64,000 bases of DNA from Bergeyella_A cardium. Its GTDB lineage: Bacteria; Bacteroidota; Bacteroidia; Flavobacteriales; Weeksellaceae. The translations under genes were made by a program, and so were the position numbers. Positions 42,518 through 49,141 of this stretch are shown in pieces (the stretch's first letter is position 1; the number at the start of each line of letters is the position of its first letter). The stretch is taken from assembly GCF_030012605.2 (NCBI RefSeq), contig NZ_CP114055.2; one strand, given 5' to 3'. A model generated the notes under the pieces. The model worked only from the letters and a program-made list of their open reading frames with translations, had not been told where the DNA came from and did not search any database.

Positions 42518-43056
42518 ATGAAAAGAATTTTATTAATAATCTTAGCAAGCATACTGCTTACAGGCTGCGAAGAAAGAGATAGAGACAAGGGAGTAAACCC
42601 CAATATTCTTCCCGAAGCTACACAAAAAGGTGCCAATACTGCTGGCTGCAAAGTAGATGGTAAAGTCTGGGTGGTGAGTAGGAACTATATCCCTAAAATA
42701 GGGGGCGGAGGGACTTATGTAGAAAAAAATGGAGGCTATGAAATTGTAAGATTAAATGTAAGGAAAGTATTTGATGAAGGAAGCCAGCTCTATATAAAAA
42801 TCTATACTGATAGTGTAAAGATTAATAAAAATATATATTTATAGAAAATGATAGTATGGCTTTTAGTAATCGAGCTATGTATATTCCTGAATTTTTTGGT
42901 GAAGGTTATCTTGCAACAAAGGGTCATATGATAATAACCTATTTGGATAGAGATAAAAAAGTAGTGTCTGGTACTTTTGAGTTTGAAGCAAAAAATAGAG
43001 AAGGACGAATTATAAAAATCACCCAAGGGCGATTTGATAAAAGATATAATTATTAA
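42518..43056 (+). pseudogene. Frameshifted lipoprotein gene (split at an AT repeat)
   Basis: Two frames together look like one secreted lipoprotein of unknown function. The first part (42518-42844, 108 residues) has a signal ending LLTGC (Cys17) and GCKVDGKVWVVSRNYIPK; the second (to 43056) holds MAFSNRAMYIP, HMIITYLDRDKKVVSGTFEF and GRFDKRYNY. The join falls at (AT)4 (42831-42838). Removing one AT unit gives an uninterrupted 178-residue frame reading through IENDSMAFSNRA. It may be a real pseudogene, a phase-variable gene or a sequencing error. Confidence 0.75.
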
Positions 43057-43068
43057 AACCTAAATATT

Positions 43069-43194
43069 ATGAGAAATTTATTTTTATTCGCAGGCTTAGC
43101 TTTTACAGCTTATCTGTCAGGGCAAGCCTTTTCAAAGAGAGGGCACACACTGCCACAAGAATTCTCTATACACGAAAATCCCCTTAGAATATAA
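43069..43194 (+). CDS. Small secreted-peptide ORF of 41 residues
   Basis: An ATG-initiated ORF 12 bases after the split lipoprotein gene. The first 20 residues (MRNLFLFAGLAFTAYLSGQA) look like a signal peptide cleaved after a SGQ/A-type site, leaving a short tail with KRGHTLPQEFSIHENP. It could be a genuine small exported peptide or the remnant of a longer gene. I know no family for it. Confidence 0.4.
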   Translation: MRNLFLFAGLAFTAYLSGQAFSKRGHTLPQEFSIHENPLRI

Positions 43195-43352
43195 ACTGTC
43201 TCTTTACTTTTTTTTCATAATGCTTCTTTGTTGCCTTATTCAATCTAATTTGCAAATTCCAATAAATACTATTATTTGATTTTGGTATTATGGATTTGGC
43301 TAATAACCAAATATTTTTAGCTTTAGAGCGTTTATATGGGAAAACATTAAAG

Positions 43353-43694
43353 ATGAAAAAGATTTTATTGGCAACACTGCTAGGCATATCGCTTGTGGGT
43401 TGCAACACCGAAAGAGAGAATAGAGATAATGATAAAACCTATGAAGCTACAGGGGTTTATCATTCACAGTTTATGTGTTTTGAGGGTATTATTATGCTAG
43501 ATAGAAACCCTCCGTTTCAGTCCGGTGGAGACCTTAGGCTAAGCCCTACCAATCTGTCTGATAAGTACAGAAAAGACCAGCAGAAACTGAAAATAAAATA
43601 TAAATTTACAAATAGTGAAGTCAGTTGTAACTCTTCTCCTTTTGGAGAAATAAAAACGAGGAGAATAAAAATCATCACTGTAAAGAAAATATAA
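43353..43694 (+). CDS. Small lipoprotein of unknown function
   Basis: A 113-residue lipoprotein starting at MKKILLATLLGISLVGC (43353, lipobox LVGC); the frame extends upstream to 43290 but the signal peptide fixes this start. The mature part is polar and probably beta-rich (YHSQFMCFEGIIMLDRN, SGGDLRLSPTNLSDKY) with two further cysteines. No family is recognised. It lies in a run of small lipoprotein genes between the GYDIA kinase terminator and the amgK operon. A hairpin tttgg-ctaataa-ccaaa followed by T sits just upstream. Confidence 0.65.
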   Translation: MKKILLATLLGISLVGCNTERENRDNDKTYEATGVYHSQFMCFEGIIMLDRNPPFQSGGDLRLSPTNLSDKYRKDQQKLKIKYKFTNSEVSCNSSPFGEIKTRRIKIITVKKI

Positions 43695-43723
43695 AAGACA
43701 GTATCTTTCGTAAATAATCTCCA

Positions 43724-43743
43724 GAAGCCAGGCTAATAGCTTC
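43724..43743. repeat. Copy of the ggctaatagc repeat type
   Basis: gaagc (43724-43728) pairs with gcttc (43739-43743) around caggctaata. The words ccagaagcca and ggctaatagc are shared exactly with the element at 30883-30932. Confidence 0.6.
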
Positions 43744-43767
43744 CTACTGCCAACCGCAAATTTTCCC

Positions 43768-43775
43768 TACATTTG
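43768..43775 (+). promoter_or_regulatory. TACATTTG -7 box before the MliC-like operon
   Basis: TAnnTTTG match 29 bases before the lipoprotein start at 43804; probably the promoter of the five-gene run to dprA. Confidence 0.6.
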
Positions 43776-43803
43776 TACGGTATTAACTTTAAATTATATC
43801 AAA

Positions 43804-44172
43804 ATGAACACTAAGGTATTCGCTATGGTAGCTGTGGGGCTACTCAGCACAGTAAGTTGCACTAAAAATGAAAAGCAACAGGAAGAGAATATGGGTAAAA
43901 CCGAAATCGTTGACGGAAACCTACAAACACAAGTAGTCTATAAAAGTGAAAAAGGGGAAGAACTGAAAGTAACCTATTTCGCAGATGGCGATGTGGCAGG
44001 AGCAAAAGTACAGCTCGGTACAGCACCAGAGAGAGTTCTGAAGGCTTCGTTTGAAGGGCATTCTCACGCTCCAACATTTACCGATGGTAAAGTGAGCTGG
44101 ACGGTAAGAAACGAAAATACCTCTGGAGTTTATACCGACGAGAAAGGCGAGGAAGTCATTTATAGCCGATAA
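43804..44172 (+). CDS. Small lipoprotein, possibly MliC-like
   Basis: A 122-residue lipoprotein with a signal ending LSTVSC (Cys19). The mature domain (about 38-120) has the pattern VVYKSEKGEELKVTYF ... VKASFEGHSHAPTFTDGKVSW ... NENTSGVYTDEKGEEVIYS. This recalls the membrane-bound lysozyme-inhibitor fold (MliC), but conserved cysteines are missing, so the link is tentative. It begins the operon that continues 9 bases later with the AmgK-like kinase; a wall-related role would suit that company. Confidence 0.6.
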   Translation: MNTKVFAMVAVGLLSTVSCTKNEKQQEENMGKTEIVDGNLQTQVVYKSEKGEELKVTYFADGDVAGAKVQLGTAPERVLKASFEGHSHAPTFTDGKVSWTVRNENTSGVYTDEKGEEVIYSR

Positions 44173-44181
44173 ACTCAGCCT

Positions 44182-45165
44182 ATGCCTGATGCAAAATGCT
44201 TTTTTGAAGACTTTGCCAGTGGAGAGGTGGGCTTCCGAGCTCTGCCCCAAAGTGGCTCTGCCCGCAGGAACTATATAGGCTCTACCTCGCAGCAGAAGTA
44301 CATCATCACACAAAACACCGATATTCGAGAAAACGAAGCATTCTTCTACTTTACAGAGCTCTTTGCGAGTTTGGGGCTTAATACACCACAGATATTCAAA
44401 ATCTCGGCGGACAAAACCCTCTACATTCAGCAGTTTTTGGGAGCGCATACCCTTTCGGATATTATTAATGAAGAGCAGGAAAGCGAGAGCGTACGGGCAC
44501 TGGTAAAGAAATCCCTCGAGAGGCTCTTCCTCCTCCAAACGAAGACGCAGGGCAGGGTAGATTATGCCAGAACTTTTGAGTACGAAAGCTATGACAGAAT
44601 CCCGATTACCCACGATTTGTTTTACTTCAAATTTATGTTTGCCGATATTCTGGAGGCACATTATCACAAATCAAAACTGATAAAGGAGTTTAATAGACTG
44701 GCGGAAAAGATAGAGGCTTTGTCTCCAAAAGGGCTAATGATTCGCGACTTCCAGGCGAGGAATATTATGGTAGATGAAAATGATGAGGTATTCTTTATAG
44801 ACTATCAAAGTGCGATGTACGGCCCACTGATGTATGATGTAGTCTCCTTCCTCTACCAAGTGAAAGCTAATTTCTCAGATGAATTTAAGAGAGAAATGAT
44901 AGAATATTATCTCTCTTTCTGGCAGGAAGAGCAGTCTCAGCTTAGAGATTCTGTGGGGTTGCTATCGCTTATCCGTTCGCTACAGGTACTCGGAGCGTAT
45001 GGTTTCAGAGGTTTGGTACAGAAGAAAGCGCATTTCATCAATAGTATAGGCAGAGGGCTTTCAAACCTCTATAAAATCTCGGAAGACTGGCAAGGGATGA
45101 AAGACTTTCCAGAGCTTAAATCGGTGATTAATCAAATCTCAACAAAAGAAATTAAACTCATATAA
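44182..45165 (+). CDS. amgK: AmgK-like aminosugar kinase (APH fold)
   Basis: A 327-residue phosphotransferase of the aminoglycoside-kinase fold. The catalytic loop is IRDFQARNIM (about 187-196) and the metal motif FIDYQSAMYGPLMYD (about 205-219). AmgK in Pseudomonas phosphorylates MurNAc and GlcNAc at the anomeric position for peptidoglycan recycling. The assignment here rests on those motifs and on the MurU-like gene two genes downstream. The gap to the RapZ-domain gene is only 2 bases. An antibiotic-resistance role is unlikely. Confidence 0.82.
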   Translation: MPDAKCFFEDFASGEVGFRALPQSGSARRNYIGSTSQQKYIITQNTDIRENEAFFYFTELFASLGLNTPQIFKISADKTLYIQQFLGAHTLSDIINEEQESESVRALVKKSLERLFLLQTKTQGRVDYARTFEYESYDRIPITHDLFYFKFMFADILEAHYHKSKLIKEFNRLAEKIEALSPKGLMIRDFQARNIMVDENDEVFFIDYQSAMYGPLMYDVVSFLYQVKANFSDEFKREMIEYYLSFWQEEQSQLRDSVGLLSLIRSLQVLGAYGFRGLVQKKAHFINSIGRGLSNLYKISEDWQGMKDFPELKSVINQISTKEIKLI

Positions 45166-45167
45166 GA

Positions 45168-45572
45168 ATGTTACATATAGATATACATAGCTTCTCATAC
45201 AAGAAAGGCGGAATCCCAAAAGATGAAACCGGGAATGGCGGTGGGTATTGCTTTGACTGCCGAGGAATCCTCAACCCAGGCAGGATAGACCAGTACAAAG
45301 AGCAGACTGGGAGAGATACAGAAGTGCAGGAATACCTCGAAACCCAAACGAAAATGCCCGAATTTTTGGAGTATATTAAGCACCTTGTTTCCATTACCAT
45401 TGAGGACTATCTGAGTAGGGGGTTTGAGCATCTTCAAATCAATTTTGGCTGTACGGGAGGGCAGCACCGCTCGGTGTATTCTGCAGAGAAAATCACTGAT
45501 TTTATAAAGGAGAATTATCCTCAGGCATCGGTAAAACTTACCCACGATGAGCAGCCTCAGCTCAATAATTAA
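45168..45572 (+). CDS. Stand-alone RapZ C-terminal-domain protein
   Basis: A 134-residue protein equal to the C-terminal half of RapZ, with no P-loop kinase half. Visible are IHSFSYKKGGIP at the start, FDCRGILNPGR, GRDTEVQEYLE, and FGCTGGQHRSVYSAE (about 92-106). In E. coli this half of RapZ senses glucosamine-6-phosphate and binds the GlmY/GlmZ RNAs. Here it lies between an aminosugar kinase and a nucleotidyltransferase. A sugar-sensing or regulatory role is inferred. Confidence 0.88.
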   Translation: MLHIDIHSFSYKKGGIPKDETGNGGGYCFDCRGILNPGRIDQYKEQTGRDTEVQEYLETQTKMPEFLEYIKHLVSITIEDYLSRGFEHLQINFGCTGGQHRSVYSAEKITDFIKENYPQASVKLTHDEQPQLNN

Positions 45573-45583
45573 TCCCCCGAAAT

Positions 45584-46297
45584 ATGAAGGTGCTTATTTT
45601 TGCAGCTGGTAAAGGCACACGGCTAAGACCATTTACAGACCATCACCCAAAGGCTCTGGCAAAAGTAAATGGCATTCCGCTTTTGGAGAGGAATATTAAG
45701 TTCTTGCAAGGCTTCGGGATTAATGATTTTGTAATTAATATCCATCACTTTGGAGGGCAGATTATAGAATTCTTGCAGGCGAATCATCATTTTAATGCCA
45801 ATATTCAAATCTCTGATGAGAGGGAAGAGCTATTAGAAACAGGGGGTGGACTGATATTCGCTAAGAAATTCCTCGAGCAGGAGCAAAACTTCCTTATTAT
45901 GAATGCAGATATCCTTACCGATTTGGATATTTCAGCACTGATAGATGCTCATATCGGGAGTGGAAGCCTTGCCACTCTTGCCGTTTCTGAGAGAAATAGC
46001 TCTCGGAAGCTCTTGTTTAATGCTCAAATGCTCCTTAAAGGTTGGCGGAATACCCAGACAGGAGAGGAGAGACTGGCAGATGAGGGAGAGGCATTAGAAG
46101 AGTTGGCATTTAGTGGGATACATTGTGTGAGCGGTGAGATATTTGCTAAAATCACTCGAAGAGGGAAGTTCTCTATAATGGAGGAATATTTAGATTTAAT
46201 GCACACTGAGCGTATCCAAGCGTATAAACACAATGCCTGTATAGTAGATGTAGGGCGCCCAGAGTCCATAATAGAAGCAGAGAAGTATTTTCAATAA
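45584..46297 (+). CDS. murU: MurU-like sugar-1-phosphate nucleotidyltransferase
   Basis: A nucleotidyltransferase of 237 residues. The start MKVLIFAAGKGTRLRPFT contains the nucleotide loop GKGTRLRP (9-16) and HPKALAKVNG follows (21-30). NADILTDLD holds the metal aspartate (about 106-114), and VDVGRPES closes the protein. MurU makes UDP-MurNAc from MurNAc-1-phosphate in the AmgK-MurU salvage route. Gene order kinase-RapZ domain-transferase supports that reading, though glucose- or mannose-1-phosphate cannot be excluded. Confidence 0.85.
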   Translation: MKVLIFAAGKGTRLRPFTDHHPKALAKVNGIPLLERNIKFLQGFGINDFVINIHHFGGQIIEFLQANHHFNANIQISDEREELLETGGGLIFAKKFLEQEQNFLIMNADILTDLDISALIDAHIGSGSLATLAVSERNSSRKLLFNAQMLLKGWRNTQTGEERLADEGEALEELAFSGIHCVSGEIFAKITRRGKFSIMEEYLDLMHTERIQAYKHNACIVDVGRPESIIEAEKYFQ

Positions 46298-46308
46298 ATA
46301 GACAGATT

Positions 46309-47424
46309 ATGTTTTCGGAAGAGCATCTTTATTCCATCGCCCTACGCTCCTGTAAAAATATAGGAGATGCTAATTTCCGAAAGCTCATAAATGCTTTTGG
46401 AAGTGCTTCCTCCGTGTGGAATGCAGATAAAAGACAGCTTACAAAAGTCTATGGTATTTCTCAGGGAATGATTTCCGAGATAGGCTCATCTGAGCATTTA
46501 GACTTTGCAAAGAGGGAATTAGACTTCTGTGAGAAGAATAATATTCAGATTCTACTTCGGCACAGTGGTGAGCTCCCTTTTTTCTTAGATGATTGTATAG
46601 ATGCTCCTGCGATCCTCTATAAAAAAGGAGCTATCAATGAGAATCTTATACCTGTGAGCATCGTTGGTACCCGCAATATGACGGCTTATGGTAAGGACTT
46701 TATAAGATACTTCCTGTCTATCACCAAAGAGATGAACCTCCTTACAGTGAGCGGACTTGCCTATGGTGTAGATTCAGAAGTGCATCAGCAGTCTGTGGGG
46801 AATGATGTACCTACTGTTGCAGTGCTTGCACACGGTCTCCACACTCTTTACCCATCTAAGAATAAGCGCTTGTCTGAGCAGATATTAGAGCGATGCGGTG
46901 CTTTAATTACAGAATTTAATTCTTCCCATAAACCCGACAGGGAGCATTTCATCCAGAGGAATAGAATTATAGCGGGTATTTCCAGAAACTTAATCGTAGT
47001 AGAAACTGCTTTTGGTGGGGGCTCTATCAGTACGGCGACTTTTGCCAATGGCTATAACAGGGAAGTCTATGCTTTGCCAGGTCGTATCACAGATAAGTAC
47101 AGTCAAGGCTGTAATCATCTTATTTATCAGAATAAGGCGGGGACTATTTCCAGTGTTAAAACTCTTATTGATAATCTCGGTTTGAAAGTCCCATCAGAAG
47201 CCGAAAGCACAGGTGAACTCTTCCCTCAGAAATCGGTTAAGGTACAACTCTCAGGAATGCAGAAAACACTCTATGATATTATAGAGAGCCACCCTAAAAT
47301 CAATTTGGATGACCTTGCTGAGAAATCCGATTTACAGACCTATGAAATCCTCCCTGTTTTACTTGAACTCGAAATCTTGGGGTATATTAAGTCTTTTTCG
47401 GGAAGGCAATTTGCGGTTTCTTAG
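46309..47424 (+). CDS. dprA: DNA-processing protein DprA
   Basis: Loads RecA onto incoming single-stranded DNA during transformation. It has 371 residues: N-terminal helical domain, the Rossmann-like core with SIVGTRNMTAYG (about 117-128), SGLAYGVDSEVHQQ, HFIQRNRIIAGIS and ETAFGGGSISTATFANGYNR, and a C-terminal winged-helix-like region (about 315-371). It is the last gene of the wall-salvage operon, 11 bases after murU. Its presence suggests competence is possible but does not prove it. Confidence 0.95.
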   Translation: MFSEEHLYSIALRSCKNIGDANFRKLINAFGSASSVWNADKRQLTKVYGISQGMISEIGSSEHLDFAKRELDFCEKNNIQILLRHSGELPFFLDDCIDAPAILYKKGAINENLIPVSIVGTRNMTAYGKDFIRYFLSITKEMNLLTVSGLAYGVDSEVHQQSVGNDVPTVAVLAHGLHTLYPSKNKRLSEQILERCGALITEFNSSHKPDREHFIQRNRIIAGISRNLIVVETAFGGGSISTATFANGYNREVYALPGRITDKYSQGCNHLIYQNKAGTISSVKTLIDNLGLKVPSEAESTGELFPQKSVKVQLSGMQKTLYDIIESHPKINLDDLAEKSDLQTYEILPVLLELEILGYIKSFSGRQFAVS

Positions 47425-47557
47425 TTTTTTTATCTTTATAAAAATGTATCAAAATAAGTATTGTTTAGAATAAAATTCACTTAAATCATCTTAATTTTGG
47501 ATTAAAAAAATATATAGAGGTATATTGATGATTTTTCGTTAAAGTATAAAATATCTC

Positions 47558-47587
47558 TTGCAAGAATAAAAAAAAAAATTAATTTTG
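47558..47587 (+). promoter_or_regulatory. Full promoter before gdhA: TTG, 19-base spacer, TAATTTTG
   Basis: ttg at 47558-47560 and taattttg at 47580-47587 with a 19-base spacer fit the Bacteroidota consensus exactly, 26 bases before the start codon. Confidence 0.8.
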
Positions 47588-47613
47588 TTAGCAATAATAT
47601 TTACCAAAAAATT

Positions 47614-48973
47614 ATGGAACAGTACAATGTAGAACAAACAATTCAGGACTTCGTTGCAAAGATAGAAGCAAGGAATCCAAATGAGCCAGAATTCTTACAA
47701 GCAGTAAAAGAAGTAGCCGTTACCGTAATCCCTTTCATCTTATCTAAAAAGGAATACAACGGGATGAAACTCCTCGAAAGAATGGCAGAGCCAGAGAGAG
47801 TGATTATTTTTAGAGTTCCTTGGGTAGATGATAAAGGCGAAATCCAAGTAAATAGAGGTTTCAGAATCCAGATGAACTCAGCTATTGGTCCTTATAAAGG
47901 AGGGTTAAGATTCCACCCGACTGTAAACCTTTCAGTATTGAAATTCTTAGCTTTTGAGCAGGTATTTAAAAACTCACTTACTACGCTCCCTATGGGTGGT
48001 GGTAAAGGTGGGGCAGACTTTGACCCTAACGGAAAATCCGATATGGAGATTATGAGATTCTGCCAGGCGTTTATGACTGAGCTTTGCAAGCACATTGGTC
48101 CAGAGACGGATGTACCTGCTGGTGATATCGGTGTAGGAGCAAGAGAAATCGGTTATCTGTTTGGTCAGTACAAGAAAATCAGAAATGAATTTACAGGTGT
48201 TCTTACAGGTAAAGGTTTAGCTTATGGTGGTTCATTAATCCGCCCAGAAGCTACAAGGTTTCGGTGTAGTATACTTTGCTGAGCAAATGCTTAAAACTAT
48301 CGGACAAGACCTTAAAGGTAAAGTCGCTACGGTTTCAGGTTTCGGAAATGTGGCTTGGGGAGTAGTGAAAAAACTTGACCAATTGGGTGCTAAGGTAGTT
48401 ACTATCTCTGGTCCTGATGGATATATCTATGATAAAGATGGTATCTCAGGAGAGAAAATTGATTACCTATTAGAGCTTAGAGCTTCTGGAAATAACAGAG
48501 CAGAGGACTATGCTAAGAAATTCCCTTCTGCAGAGTTCCACGCAGGCAAACGCCCTTGGGAAGTGAAGTGCGACATTGCATTCCCTTGTGCTACTCAAAA
48601 TGAGCTCCACTTGGAAGATGCTAAGAAATTAGTAGATAATGGAGTGATTTGCGTAACCGAAGCTGCAAATATGCCTTCTACTTTGGATGCGATTAACCAC
48701 TTCTTAAGTAATAAGATTTTATTCTCTCCTGGTAAGGCATCCAACGCAGGTGGCGTAGCTACTTCTGGTCTTGAAATGACGCAGAACTCTATCCGTCTCA
48801 ACTGGTCTTCCGAAGAGGTAGATGCTAAACTTAAAGAGATTATGGTAGGTATTCACAAGGCTTGCCGTGATTATGGAAAAGAAGAAGACGGCTATGTAAA
48901 CTATGTGAAAGGTGCTAATATCGCTGGATTTGTAAAAGTAGCAGAAGCAATGCTTGCACAAGGTGTGGTATAA
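47614..48973 (+). pseudogene. gdhA: Glutamate dehydrogenase with a single-base frameshift
   Basis: Catalyses 2-oxoglutarate + ammonia to glutamate. The first frame (47614-48282) carries the catalytic PMGGGKGGADFDP and ends abnormally after IRPEAT. The second frame begins before 48287 and contains the Rossmann part TVSGFGNVAWGVV through to the normal C-terminus. At 48251-48260 the sequence reads ctacaaggtt; dropping one A of the aa pair (48255-48256) restores EATGFGVVYFAEQ and a 452-residue enzyme of normal length. All other residues look intact, and promoter and terminator are strong. It is therefore either a very recent mutation or a sequencing error. Confidence 0.88.
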
Positions 48974-49005
48974 TTTACTTTTTGTATCATCATAATAATT
49001 TTGAG

Positions 49006-49038
49006 AGGTGGTCTGTTCATTACAGACCACCTTTTTTA
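49006..49038 (+). terminator. Terminator after gdhA
   Basis: Perfect 11-bp arms aggtggtctgt / acagaccacct with a 5-base loop, then six T. Confidence 0.92.
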
Positions 49039-49090
49039 TTGATGATAAAAGACTTTTTGAGAAGAAGCCTCAAGCAGTATAAATAAAAAA

Positions 49091-49110
49091 CCTCTCCATT
49101 TAAAGAGAGG
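49091..49110 (-). terminator. Terminator of the S46 peptidase gene
   Basis: cctctc / gagagg around an 8-base loop, with a T run on both strands. On the minus strand it follows the S46 stop codon by 31 bases and is followed by t6a. Confidence 0.8.
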
Positions 49111-49141
49111 ATTTTTTATTGAATCTGAAACTCTAAGGGAG

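Noticed and set aside
44182..45165. Aminoglycoside resistance kinase
   Set aside because: The fold matches, but operon context with RapZ-domain and MurU-like genes favours the aminosugar kinase AmgK.
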